Shown: piece by piece, positions 49,101 to 61,374 of the stretch
How positions within the stretch are numbered: position 1 is the first letter of the stretch
How the letters are laid out: every line of letters begins with the position of its first letter
From: Blastomyces gilchristii SLH14081
Taxonomy: Eukaryota > Ascomycota > Eurotiomycetes > Onygenales > Ajellomycetaceae
Reading direction: 5' to 3'
DNA: 64,000 bases
NCBI RefSeq assembly: GCF_000003855.2
Contig: NW_003101668.1
Location: 1,145,660 to 1,209,659, forward strand
Notes under the pieces: generated by a model
The model's input: the letters and a program-made list of their open reading frames with translations, nothing else
What the model was told of the DNA's origin: nothing
Databases searched by the model: none
Position numbers and translations under genes: made by a program

Positions 49101-50150
49101 CTCTGAAGAGAAAAGCTTGAATCTCTTATAGACTTACAAATAAGTGAACTATCAAAAGAGAAAGAATATGAACAGTATTTGAAGAGAATTTCTACAATTA
49201 ATATAAAGGACTCTATTCTGATTTATTCAGATGACTCAAAAAATGAGAACTTGAATAGATTAGGTGCAGACATTGCTTATACTGAAGATAATATCAATTT
49301 TATCTCAGATTTCTGAAATCTAGGCTCTGAATGTGAAGTCTTTGATGCTGAACTATTTGTAATAGTGAAAGCTTTCAAACTCATTGAAATAAAATCTCAT
49401 AAAAGAGGAAATTATTTGAAAGAGGCATGAATATTCTCTGATAGTCAAGCTGCTTTAAAAAGACTTAGAAATAGTCAGATTCATAATAGTCAAATGAATC
49501 TTGAACTGATCTTAAACTCTATTTTGAAAATTCAAAAGAGAAGAACATCAAAGCTGATAATTCATCTACACTGGGTTCCTGCTCATATGAATATTCATGG
49601 CAATGAATTGACTGATTCAGCTGCAAAAAAGAGTGCAGAATTAAGCAGATCTATTCAAAAAATTGTGTCCTGATCTTTTATAAAGAGAAAAATAAAAGAA
49701 TCTTGTTTAGACAAGTGAAATGAAAGCTGGCAGAAACAAAAGAAGAGTATACATTATTCAAGATTTGAAATAAAACTCAAGTGAAAATCTTGTTCAATTA
49801 AATGTAAAAAGAAAATATTCTCATCTATAATACAGCTGAAACTAGGACATGGCTATTTCAAATCTTATATACAAAGATTTGATGATAGATTTGACTCAAT
49901 AGAATGCTCATTCTGCAATACAAATGAGAATCCTGAGCATATTGTAATGCACTGTGCATTATACAATAGTCTCAGAGCCAGATTGAAAGAGAAGTATGAT
50001 CTAAATCAATTAAATATGAGATTCTTATTCTCAACTGAGACAGGAATTAAATACTTAATAGACTTTCTATCAGAAACTCAAGCAGCTACAAGAAAATGAC
50101 TAAATTCAGAATTATCTGAATATGAAGAGGAGGAAATCAACCAGATATAG
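46191..50150 (+). pseudogene. L1 ORF2 polyprotein (EN, RT, RNase H, CCHC), about 23 stops, no frameshift
   Basis: One frame of 1320 codons from ATG 46191 to TAG 50148-50150. N-terminal EEP endonuclease (IQINVNK, LLQELNF, IAGDFNAHH, DLIFMS, SGSGHEIIQF; residues about 10-245) nicks target DNA. Reverse transcriptase about 470-860: GPDSINHL, AVFIDIKEAFDHVS, and catalytic YVDDIGL at 48297 (residues 703-709). RNase H about 1010-1140: YSDDSKNENLNRLGA, FSDSQAALKRL, HWVPAHMNIHGNELTDSAA. C-terminal C-x2-C-x8-H-x4-C at 49905-49955. By hand count about 17 stops are TGA, 5 TAA and 1 TAG, at Trp or Gln-like positions. The product would act in target-primed reverse transcription. Confidence 0.93.
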
Positions 50151-50522
50151 TCTGTTAAAACAGCTATATACTATCTTTTAATAATTTGTTTTGTTACAGT
50201 CTTTCTTTATTTTATCTTTTCATTTCAATTTCTTTCTGTCTATCTATTTAATGTGTCTATCTTTAAGACTGTGTTCTCTTTTCCTTTGTCATGATATTGT
50301 CAAATGATTTCAAAGTATGAGATGATGTTAAAACACTGCAATTTGTAAACAGTTTTTGTATTCTGAGCTGGAATTTTCTGATTTTGCATATCTGAAATTG
50401 ATGAATGTATAATAGTTAACTTTACAGATATAGGAAAAACCCTGAGAACTAAAAGTTCTCAGGTAGATGTCATAGTCTCTGACTGCATACATTTATAATT
50501 GAAGAATAATAATAATAATAAT
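50151..50522 (+). other. L1 3' UTR and (TAA)n tail
   Basis: Non-coding 3' end; shared with L2, L3 and the fragment at 8346-8614. It ends 'tgcatacatttataattgaa' followed by a short GAATAATAA... run. This terminal stretch resembles the SINE 3' end ('tgcatatgagtataatggaa' followed by GAATAATAA...), the part a LINE reverse transcriptase would recognise. Confidence 0.8.
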
Positions 50523-53085
50523 AAGAGCTTTTAACATCTTTCTATTTATAGATCTTTATTCATACTCTTATATCTGAGTTGAGAGTGAAATGAAAATGCT
50601 TAATCTCATAATTAGACACAGTGAAAGAAGTATACAATATTCTCATTGTACAGAAATAAGTAAGTCAATTATGACAGAAAATACTGCAATTGAGTATATC
50701 TCAGTGAAGAACAGATAATCAGACTTCTATAATACAAGTCACACACTCTGATACAATGAATCTAGATTTGAATGTCATTACTAAAGTGCTGAATTCTCTG
50801 AAAAAGAAATCCTCTGAGTGAAAATCTTGATATTATGAGTATCAAGCTTGCTTCAACTGCAGATGCTAAAATCATGATATAAAAGATTACACACAGTGTA
50901 TACAGTCAAGAGAAGCAAGAGAGTTAAAAAACTAGCAGAATCAGTGAGCTCAGAGACACTGACTGATATTCTATAAAAAGTCTTTAAAGTGAAAGAGATG
51001 TCTGCATTAGATAACTCTCTGAATTCTGTAAATATCAAGAGAAAGCAGGCTTCTGAATAAGATGCAGATAAGAATGAAGCAGATACTCATCTCAATATCT
51101 TAAAACCTGAAATATTAATGTATAAGAGACACTTGAGTAAGAATCAAGAGATGACTATAAAAGTGTTAGTAAACACAGAAGTATTTATATAATATATTGA
51201 TAATTATATAATTCAAAGACTGAAAGAAGTTCACTGAGTGAAGAATTTCTGATACATAAGATTATCTGATAACTGATATTTAATATCATCTGTAACAGTA
51301 AGAGTTCTCTTGTACTTTAGAGAATGATCTTACTATATTTAAGTATGAGAGCTGCAGAATGTGAAATATAATCTTATTCTCAGACTCAATTAATTTCAAA
51401 GATTCAATCTGCAGATTCAATGATGTACATGTCATATGCAGTTGACTGATAGAAAGAAAACAGTTCATACAATTCTATTAATTGATATAAGAAGGACATT
51501 TCACATCTCTGATATAGAAGAGTTAAATCTACTTATATATTAATAAGCAAAGAGAATAATTTACAAGATCTCATTCAAAAGCATTCTATATGTTATACAG
51601 GATCTGAAAGCAGAGAAAATCAAGATAAATAATATACAGAAGAATAAGTGTATGATGAAGCTTTTAAAGAAGTATGAAAAGATCTTCTGAACAGATCTTT
51701 CACTGAAATTACTGTCAGAACAAGAATTCATACATGAGATTGACATAGAGAATATGAAATCAGTTAATCAGAACATGTATCTTCTGTCACAAACATATCT
51801 TAAAGAACAGAAGTATCAGATCACTGACCTTCTAGAACATGATCTTATACAACTCTTATCAAGTATATGAGACTTCTCAGTTCTATTTATGAAAAAGATG
51901 AGTGAGAAGTGACAGATATGTATCAATTATTGAGCACTTAATAAGCTTATAATCAAGAATAAATATTCACTGTCATAGATTCAATAACAGTTGAATACAG
52001 TTGAAAACACCTGATATCTATTGAAGATTAATCTTCTCTCAGAATACTGACAGATCTGTGTAGATAAACTGTCAGTTCTGTAAAGAATGTTTAATATATA
52101 ATGAGAGAAGTTCAAATTCCTGATAATATCATTCAGTCTGATAAATGTATCTGTCATCTTTCAAACAATGATGAATACAATTCTTTATAAACAGAATGAA
52201 ATCTCATATCTCATATATCTCAATGACATTCTAGTCTTTTCAAACTTATACAATAAATATCTGAAGCATATCAATGAAGTGCTTACAACTCTGACAGAGT
52301 ATAAGCTCTATATCAAATTAACAAAGTGTGTGTTTAAAACAGAAGAGTTGAAGTTCATAGAATATATAGTGAGTGATGACTGTATACATCTCATTGCAGA
52401 GAAATTGAATGTCATAGTGAATTGACTGCAGCTGAGAAACATACATTATGTACAATAGTTTCTTAAGTTAATCTCATATTACTGCAGATTTATCAAGGGT
52501 TTTATACAAATATCTGTATTACTCTCAGATCTCTTAAGAGAAATAGATGCAAATCTGTGAAAGAAGAAGTTTCATTTAATTATCTGAAATACTGTGTGTG
52601 AAGAGGCTTTTCTTACACTGAGAGAATATGTAACAACATTCTGAGTGCTTATTCAATCAGATTATGATAAATCTTTCAACATTAAAATAGACATATCTGA
52701 ATGAGCTATCAGAGATGCTCTTCTACAGATGAGTAAGAACAGCAAGCTGTATCTGATAATGTATAATGATAGAAAACTATCAGGCACTGAGCTCAATTAC
52801 TCAGTATATGAAAAGGAATTACTAGCAATCAAGCATATGCTGATATTATAAAATAGATATATTAATAACAGATATATAACAATGATAATCACAGATCATG
52901 AAAGTCTTATCTATCTACAATTGATAATGAAATCTTTCAAACACTTAGTATGTTGAATCTCAGAGTTTCAAGTATATAATCTTAATATTAAATACTGAAA
53001 GAGATTGAATACTGTAATATCTGATACCATCAGTTACAGATCTGATTTCATGAGTGAGAGTTCTGTAAACTAGATATAGAAGAAG
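50523..53085 (+). pseudogene. B3 gag end, protease, RT and RNase H remnants
   Basis: Zinc knuckle at 50849-50890: A-C-F-N-C-x-C-x-N-H-D-I-K-D-Y, a CCHC with its last Cys changed to Tyr. Protease-like LVNTEVFI near 51165-51190, where relatives have 'lvDTGa..', so both D and G are altered. RT at about 51860-52430: QICINY, YLNDILVFSNLYNKYL at about 52210-52260 (first catalytic Asp now Asn), KCVFKTEELKFIEYIV. RNase H and connection at 52500-53030: LSGTELNYSVYEKELLAIKHM. Stops at Trp and Gln sites. B2 interrupts the element at 53086. Confidence 0.85.
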
Positions 53086-53251
53086 TGTGATTCAAAGGTT
53101 GCTTACTCAGCGTACGATTACAGGCGTACGCCGGCTTCTTATATATTGTACGCTAAATTAATTAGTGGCTGCTATGGCCTCTTTACATTTGTAAGCAAGT
53201 TTGAAAGCAGTTGTGTTATTATCTGACAGTTGTACATTCTTCTGAATTACA
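53086..53251 (-). repeat. B2 3' LTR (left)
   Basis: Top strand TGTGATTCAAAGG...TCTGAATTACA. The second half is mutated (ttgaaagcagttgtgttatt versus ttggaagcggccgcgttatt in the right LTR). Confidence 0.92.
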
Positions 53252-53785
53252 TTCTCTCTCATCAGATTCAGTCACACTTATATGATTATAATGTCTGTTC
53301 TAGCTTCATGCGGATTAGCGTGTCACTAGTGTTTGTGATCATATGATCTATTTCTGATTTGACTAGCATTCTATATACACTCTCACAAAGAAACTTTCAC
53401 TATATTATATTACTTATTCACTAACTTTTCTCATTCTTCAATCATCTTCTTCATCATCATCATCATCAAACATCATTATCATCTTATTCAAGATTACAGC
53501 TTCTTCTTCTGTTTAATATCTTCTATTCATTTATCTATCACATTGTACACATTTCTGGTGATGACTTCTTGTTTTCATAACAAGTGTCATTGTAGTACTC
53601 ATACTGAGCAGTTTGTTAGCAGTAAGTATAACACATTGTGAAACATGACTGAACTTATTTATCTTTTAACAATTGTCAGAATGTATTACTATGAATAGCA
53701 TATCTTCTTCATCTTCTCATATATTCTTAACTGTTTTTTCTTCTCAGCAGCTTCTGATCATGTTTTCTAGCATGATTTTATATGA

Positions 53786-55242
53786 ATGCAGATGCTGATG
53801 TTTGTTTTTATTCATATAGAATCTTCACACATTGACAGATCTGTGTCTGCTGATAATAGTGAACTCAATATTGAATCATTGATTAAGAACTTGAAGAATG
53901 TGATAATGAAGAAATTACTCATATCATGTGTGACAGAGTCTCTCACATTCTCTTCTATCTCTTCTGCTGCTATTTCTTTCTCTGCTGCTTTCTCTCAATC
54001 TTCTACATCTGCCTCTGTGTCTGATTCTCTCACTTCTGCTACCTCTGTTCTTATAATTCTCACTCTCACTACTTCTACTCTCTCTGGTTTTACTGTCTCT
54101 GCTTTCATTATCAGCTCTTCCTGTTATAAGAAGATGTTGTATAAACTTAATAAATCATGTTTATCAGTGTGTACACTTCTGTCTTTCTTACTGACTTCTA
54201 GAATAATTTATTGTATAAAGTCTGTGTATAATATAACTATCTGAAGCTTGATCACAGACACTGATTATTATGTTCATTTTAAATATTTATGATAAGATAA
54301 TCATTCATTTATATCAGAGAATCACTTCTTCTCTCAATAGTGTTAAGATTATAAGTCTTTTTCTTTTTTATCTTTTCTTTCTGACACTGATTTTCCTGTT
54401 CTTAGAAGAAATTATTATGAGTTTTGTTATATATGAAGTTGTGATATTCACAGATATCAAGAAACTTTTTACAACTGTTAAATTCAATATTACAGATACA
54501 TTCACTCTGACAAATATCTTCAGAATGATGAACCTGTATCAGTCTATTCTCTGATATTTGTCATCTGACTTTGTGATACAGATGAAGAATATTCATGTTT
54601 TCAGAAATGAGAATACAGATGTCATACTCTTTTACACCTGTAGATGTGAGACTTGTACACCTTGTCTGAGATATTATTGTGAGAATGAGTTATTCACATA
54701 CTGTATTCTGCTTTCTGCATTTCTCTGTGTCTCTCTCTCTTTTTCTGAGAAGTCTCATATGTGTTGTAATTGTGTGTATAACTCTAAGATCAGTGAGTGT
54801 TTATTCAGTAACTATTTCTAGCTCTGATTTTGCAATTTTCATACACTAATAATAGTTCTTAGTTGCTTCAGTATCAGAGGTCATTCTAATCAAAGATGAT
54901 AATACTACTAAGACTATTCTCTCTCATTCTTAAGCTTCTTCTGTTACTTTCTCTTCCTCCTCTGCAGAGAAGATTATATGCACATCAGATTATAAGCATT
55001 CAGCTCTAAGTGACTTCTGCTATTATTCATCTGATTCTGTGTCTTCTTCTTCTTTCATTTCTTCTGTCTCTGCTCTTTCTATTCTGGCTTCTGATTCTGT
55101 GAGTTCTGCACTCTCCTTTAATTTTTCTACATGTATGTGTACACATTTCTATATTGACATTTCAGTCAATCTTGTGATAAATGACATTAATGTTGTATGC
55201 AGAGCAGTAGAGAAATCAGAGATATATATAACATTATTGTGA
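53786..55242 (+). pseudogene. Antisense accessory gene of family B with DUF3716-like Cys module, B2 copy
   Basis: Encoded against gag-pol, between integrase and 3' LTR. Block I (53786-54244): ESLIKNLKNVIMKKL then a Ser/Thr/Ala-rich linker. Block II (54270-54821, single TGA at 54552-54554): DIKKLFTTVKFNITDTFTL, then CRCETCTPCLRYYCENELFTYC and KSHMCCNCVYNSKISECLFS. Block III (55039-55242): CMCTHFYIDISVNLVINDIN. The spacing C-x2-C...F-x2-C...C-x-N-C-x-Y-x6-C resembles DUF3716, a fungal Cys-rich domain of unknown role, presumed zinc-binding. The Cys motif recurs in B3 (CCNCMYNSKISRCLF). I cannot tell whether the blocks are exons of one gene; intron signals were not verified. It may be a captured host gene or an element-borne regulator. 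Confidence 0.55.
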
Positions 55243-56218
55243 GAGTAACTTACAGCTCTTGAATCTCTTGTGAACCTTGAGTTTTAAGATTTTCTTTGTT
55301 TTTTTGACATTTTTCAGATGATATGATTTTGAAAATAGATTAAACATGTGATGTATGAAAATGAATGAGATGTGTATGATAACATTTGTCTTTTACAGCT
55401 GATTCTTACAGTTGATAATTAATTCATTATCTCTTTTCTTTTCTTACACTTTTTCTTTGTCTGTTAGTTACTACTCTTATATAATCTCTATATAATACAG
55501 CATTCAGTAACTAGATTCAGCAGCTTTCATCTTTTTGTGATTCTGTCTTATGTATTATACTGTCTCTCTTCACTCACTCAGATCACTACAGTAAACAGCT
55601 CATTGAAACTAATCTCATCTGATCTCTGAGCATTCTCAGAGGTTGAGATGACTTGGTCTCATATGTTCATAGATGTTTCAGATGCTTCATTCTCTGTTGT
55701 CTCTGTAATTAAACTGATGTAAACAGTTGAATTCAACTCTGAATTTCTTTTTCTTCTGTGATCTGACTCATGTGTAAGTCTCCTACTTTGAGACTGCTCT
55801 TTACTGTATTATGTCTGCTATCTGTGATACATTATCATATAACTGGCTATAGTCTCATCACTTATTAAAGTATGATATTCATCTGATTTCTTCATTTCTT
55901 TTCATTCTTTTCTTATAATTGTGAAAAGATTGAAATAAGTGAGATTATCTGATTCATAAGTGTCTATGATTTCTCTTACTTTGTGAGACTTTTCAATTGT
56001 AAGTCTCTTCTTTTTCAACACTGATAATAGTGCTATGAATAATCATAATCTGCTCAGGTCTTACATCTTTGCTTTCATAAGTCTTGAATGATTTATTAAG
56101 TTGTATAAGATTTGTCTCTCTGATTTCTTCAATGCATAAGTTCTCAGAGAATGTAATTTGAGTATTTTATAGAGTTCAAATCATGTAGATTGAAACTTCT
56201 CAGAACTCTCATTGTATA

Positions 56219-57360
56219 TGAGAACTCATGTTCTCATCTTGAGACTCAATTTCTTAACTAGTGAGTCTCATATTCTTTTCAATTGAATTGCTCAGTTCAG
56301 AAGTAACTTGTTAGCTTTTACATGTGTGTGATTAATCTCTTTCAATCTTGATTCTGTATTCATAACTGTTGTGTCTGCAACTGCTACTGCTGCATCTGTA
56401 ACTACTGTTTCTGCTGTGTCTGTGACTGTTGTATCTGCAACTGTTGCATGCGCAACTGCTGTTCTCTCTCTCACCTTTTTCAAAGCATTCTTCAGAATGT
56501 GTGGGTGCAATTCATACAACAGGTAGAATGATGAACACTTGAAGACTGCATGCTATTGAATTCATATGATTAACAGCACCTGTCTGAGATATTCATTTCA
56601 TAGTCTTGTAGACTTGCTTACTAGATATTTTATCAGCATGTTACTCAAGATTTCATTCAAGCATTTTATCTTCTCATTTATTCATGAATGATATAATGTT
56701 GTTCTACAATGTCCTGTCTGTAACTGACTTACAAAATGCCTCACTACTTCTTCTATGAGGTTTGCACTGTTATCAGTTAGAATCTCACACAGTATTTCAT
56801 AGTTAACATAGATCTCATTATATAGAAACTTCACTATCATCTTCTCTATCATCTCTGAAACTGCTTTTACAACTGGCCAGTCAGTAGTGTAATTAATAAC
56901 AGTGATTATTCATTGATTTTCATTTGATATTCACAGTAATATGGCTATGAGATTCACTCTTCATTGATTAAACAGTTGTATCATACACTTTATCTGATGT
57001 TATACTTTCTTATGTTCTAACTCTTTCTTAGATTCTTTCACAACCTGATAATTTAAGCACTTACAAGTGTATGTCTGAATGTTCTCAGTCATGCTTGATC
57101 AGTATACTCTTGATTCAAGTACACTGATGAGTTCAGGGCTTTCTAAGTGACTGAATTCCTTATGCATGCGAGTCATCAAGTCATGTTTAAATAAATATTC
57201 TAGATAGAGAGCTTTCACATATTCTGGATTGCAGTAAAGCACAACATTGTTTTCTAATTTTCTCAGCTTAAAGTTCAGAAGTATCTCTTCTACTACTTTC
57301 ATGAGATGCTTGTCATCTGACATCTTGCTATTCCTTAAGCAAGAGATCATTGTATTCACT
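56219..57360 (-). pseudogene. B2 integrase remnant with coding minisatellite
   Basis: N-terminal H2C2 zinc region at 57359-57099 and just below: MHKEFSHLESPELISVLESRVY, then C-K-C-L-N-Y-Q further down. Catalytic core at about 56960-56700. A later piece at 56519-56292 begins MYELHPHILKNALKKV (family 'sPf.llYGr.Pr') and runs into repeats of V-A-D-T-T-V-T-D-T-A type encoded by a 15-33 bp minisatellite (56347-56462). The GTYxL..LINGxRL-type C-terminal module follows in the B3 copy. Integrase inserts the cDNA copy into the genome; this one is broken. Confidence 0.8.
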
Positions 57361-59340
57361 CATTCTGATTCCTTGCATCTTCTCAGTGCATTTAATATGA
57401 ACTTCTCTTATACCTGATTCACAGAATTCTCATTCATGAAATCAGGTCTGTGACTGATTGTGTCAGATATCACAGTATTCAATTCCTTTCAGTATTTAAT
57501 ATGAAGATTGTACACTTGAAACTCTGAGATTCAACATACTAAGTGTTTGAAAGGTTTTATTATTAATTGTAGATAGACAAGACTTTTGTGATTCATAATC
57601 ACTATTATTATATATCTGTTGTTAATATATCTATCTTATAATATCAGTGTGTGCTTGATCACTAGCAATTTCTTTTCATACACTAAGTAATTGAGCTCAG
57701 CATCTGATAGCTTTCTATCATCATATATCACTGAGTGCAGCTTACTGTTCTTACTCATCTGTAGAAGAGTATCTCTGATAGCTCATTCAGATGTGTCTGT
57801 TTCAATGTAGAAAGATTCATTATGATCTGATTGAATAAGTACTGAGAATGTTATTATATATTTTCTCAGTGTGAGAAAAGTCTCTTCACACACAGAATTT
57901 CAGATAATTGAATAAAACTTCTTCTTTCACAGATTTGTATCTGTTTCTCTTAAGAGATCTGAGAGTGATGCAGATATTTGTGTGAAATTCTTGATAAATC
58001 TGCAGTAATATGAGATCAATTCAAGAAACTGTTATTCATGATGTACATTGCTTAATCACAGTCAATTTACTATGACATTCAATTTCTTCAAGATAAGATA
58101 TATACAGTTATCACTCACTACATGTTCTATGAACTTCAACTCTTTCATTTCAAACACACACTTTATTGATTTAATATAGAGCTTATGCTCTATCAGAGTT
58201 ATAAACACTTTATTAAGATGCTTCAGATATTTGTTATATAAGTTTGAAAAGACTAGAATGTTATCAAGATATATAAGATATGAGATTTTATTCTGTTTAT
58301 AAAGAATTGTATTCATCATTATTTAAAAGATGATAGATGCATTTATTAGATTAAATGATATTATCAGAAATTCAAACTTTTCTTATTATATATTAAACAT
58401 GGTTTGCAAGACTGATAGTTCATCTACACAGATCTGTTAGTATTCTGGGAGAAGATCAATCTTTAATAGATATCAGGCATTTTCAACTGTATTCAACTAT
58501 TCTTGAATCTGTGACAGTGAAGATTCATTCTTGATTATAAGCTTATTGAGTGCTTGATAATTAATACACATTCATCACTCTTCACCTGTCTTTTTTATAA
58601 ATAGAACTGAAAAGCCTCACATACTTGATGAGAATTATATAAGATCATGTTCTAGAAGATCTGTGATCTGATACTTCTATTCTTCAAGATACATTTATGA
58701 CAGAGAGTATACATTCTGATTGACTGATTTCACATTCTTTATGTCAATCTCATGTATGAATTCTCATTTCAGCAGCAATTTCAGTGAAAGATCTATTCAG
58801 AAGATCTTTTCATACTTCTTCAAAAGCTTCTTCATATGCTTGTTCTTCTGCATATTCTTTATCTTAGTTTTCTTCACTTCTGAGTTCTGTATAATATACA
58901 GAATACTTTCAGATGAGGTCTTGTGAATCATTCTCTTTGCTTATTAATATATAAGCAGATTTAACTCTTCTATATCAGAGACATGAATTGTTCTTCTTAT
59001 ATCAGTTAATAGAATTGTATGAATCATTTTCTTTCTATCAGTCAACTGTATATGACATGTACATCATTGAATCTGCAGATTAAATCTTTGACATCAATTG
59101 AGTCTCAGAATAAGATTGTATTTCACATTCTGCAGCTCTCATACTTAAATATAGTAATATCATTCTCTGAAGTACAAGAGAACTCTTACTCTTACAGATG
59201 ATATTAAATACTGATTATCAGATAATCTTATACATCAGAGATTCTTCACTCAGCAGACCTCTTTCAGTCTTCAGATTATATAATTATTAATATATTATGT
59301 AGAAGCTTCTATATCTACTAATACTTTTACAGTCATCTCT
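57361..59340 (-). pseudogene. B2 RNase H, reverse transcriptase and protease remnants
   Basis: RT at 58319-58062: MMNTILYKQNKISYLIYLDNILVFS, catalytic YLDD changed to YLDN; then KCVFEMKELKFIEHVV. RNase H at about 57990-57400. Protease at about 59380-59270. B1 lacks the RNase H portion. Plus-strand open frames at 58720-58926, 59019-59201 and 59401-59634 are shadows. Confidence 0.8.
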
Positions 59341-61208
59341 CAATTCTTACTCAAGTGCCTCTTATACATTAACATTTCAGATCTCAAGACATTGAGATGA
59401 GTGTTCACTTCATTCTCATTCACATCTCAGTCAGAAGCCTGCTTTCTCTTGATATTCACAGGATTCAGAAAGTCTTCTAATACAGATATCTCTTTCACTT
59501 TGAAGACTTTTCATAGAATATCAGCAAGTGTCTTCAAGCTCACTGATTCTGCTAGTTTTTTGACTCTCTTACTTCTCTTGACTGTGCTCACTGTGTGTAA
59601 TCTTTTATATTATGATTTTAGCATTCACAGTTGAAGCAAGCTTGATGCTTGTGATATCAAGGTTTTCACTCAGAGGATTTCTTTTTCAGAGAATTCAGCA
59701 CTTTAGCAATAGCATTCAGATCTAAATTCATCATATCTGAGTGTATAACTTATGTCATAGAAGTCTGATTATCTGTTCTCTGCTGAGATATACTCAATTA
59801 CAGTATTTTCTATCATAATTGACTTACTTGTTTCTGTATAATAAGAATGTTGTACACTTCTTTCACTGTTTCTGATTATAAGATTAAGTATTTTCATTTC
59901 ACTCTCAACTCAGATATAAGATTATGAATGATGATCTATAAATAGAAAGATGTTGAAAGCTCTTCATTCAATATGAGATAGTATAAGCTGAAGTGTGTGA
60001 AGTATAATATAAGATCACTTATATATCTACACTTAGTAAAGTATTTATAATACTTATCTCATACATTTACTTTTTCAAAGTTATACAAGATTCATTTGAA
60101 AAACTCATTTCATGTTCATAAAAATGAATATTGCTTCAGATCTGTAAGATTTATCTTTTCATCAGTTATTTATAATAACTTCACTTTTCTGTGTAGAAAT
60201 GTAATAGATCTTAAGACTTGTTGAAATTCTATTAACTATCTGTCTGTAAGTTCACATTCAATCTGATAATATGATTGCATCTGACTTAGCCAGCTGATTA
60301 CAGCATCATTTTTTCAGTCATCATTGAAGCTTGATGACTCTGACAGATATCTCAGCTTGATATATTTCATACTCAGATTCTCATTCTGCACAGTGATCTC
60401 TGATGATGTATACACTTCTAAAGAGATTGTGAATAATTGTAATAAGATCTTCAGATTCAGTGTAGTTATCTATCTATGTATACATTCAATCTTCTACTGC
60501 AGGTTTAAGACCTGATTTTCTCTATTCTTATTGATGATGATGATTGTGTCAGTGAAGCTCTTCATAGTGAATACTTGATTTACAGTAAATGTCAATTATT
60601 GTTTGACTTCTATCTCAGCCTGCCACTGTATACACAAGGCCTCAATCTCATTTAGAATTCTCATACATGTACAGAGCTTTGATTCTGATTCAGCAGTTTC
60701 AGCTGCTTTTCTTACTATTTTAAGTAAACTCTCTGAGAGGTTCTGCATATCTTTCAGTTCAGGTAGTAGAGAAGGATGTTGTTTGTATTGACTAGAGAAG
60801 GTATTCATTTCAGTGATTTCTCATTGATTATACAATATCTATTGTTATATCACTGTATTGTTATATGATTTCTATTATCATTGTATGACTTCAGTAATGA
60901 TCACTTCTCTCTCTTTTTATTCTTCTTTTGAGTAGGAAGTGAACTCCTTTGAATCTGGTTCACTGCTCCTATTTCTTTTCTCATATCTTATCTATTCACA
61001 TACATGACATTTGCCTGAGTGTGCAGTTTTCCTTCAACAAGTGAAGCAGTATCAATTGAATGCTCTTTCACTCATCACTCTTCATATACTATCTTTTGAG
61101 ATGTTCTAGAATCACACTGACATGATAACTTTGAATTGCTTTGTAGATGGAATTATCATGCCCTGAAGAAGCCTGTGCTTCTCACCAGTTTTTAGACATG
61201 CTATCAGA
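59341..61208 (-). pseudogene. B2 gag remnant with CCHC zinc knuckle
   Basis: Zinc knuckle near 59640-59590, C-F-N-C-E-C-x-N-H-N-I-K-D-Y, as in B3. The most open part is 60808-60596, starting MNTFSSQYKQHPSLLPELKD, charged and helical. The N-terminus approaches the right LTR. The plus-strand frames at 60324-60515 and 60603-60791 are shadows. Confidence 0.7.
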
Positions 61209-61374
61209 TGTGATTCAAAGGTTGCTTGCTCAGTATATGATTACAGGTGTACACCAGCTTCTTATATATCGTACACTAAATTAATTAATGGCCGCTATGG
61301 CCTCTTTACATTCGTAAGCAAGTTTGGAAGCGGCCGCGTTATTATCCGACGGTCGTACGTTCTTCCGAACCACA
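61209..61374 (-). repeat. B2 5' LTR (right), nearly unmutated outer half
   Basis: 166 bp, top strand TGTGATTCAAAGG...CCGAACCACA. The last 85 bp keep essentially all CG and CC sites (gcggccgcg, ccgacggtcgtacg, ttccgaaccaca). The matching left LTR has lost them. Confidence 0.92.

Larger units (their letters stand above)
42998..50536 (+). mobile_element. L1: full-length Tad1/I-type LINE inserted in B3
   Basis: Body 43012-50522 (7.5 kb), flanked by a perfect 14 bp duplication aagagcttttaaca (42998-43011 and 50523-50536). It has a 1.5 kb 5' UTR, ORF1 with three zinc knuckles, ORF2 with endonuclease, RT, RNase H and a C-terminal CCHC, a 3' UTR and a (TAA)n tail. Both ORFs keep a single frame from end to end; all breaks are stop substitutions. 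The ORF2 domain set with an internal RNase H is that of the I/Tad1 group. Confidence 0.96.

Noticed and set aside
44548..50150. TGA read as Trp (mitochondrial or reassigned genetic code)
   Set aside because: TGG is also used for Trp in the same ORFs, and paralogous copies differ TGG/TGA at the same codon (L1 versus L2 at ELDWNRFLDWNEN). Mutation explains this better, and nuclear-type LINE and Gypsy elements argue against mitochondrial DNA.
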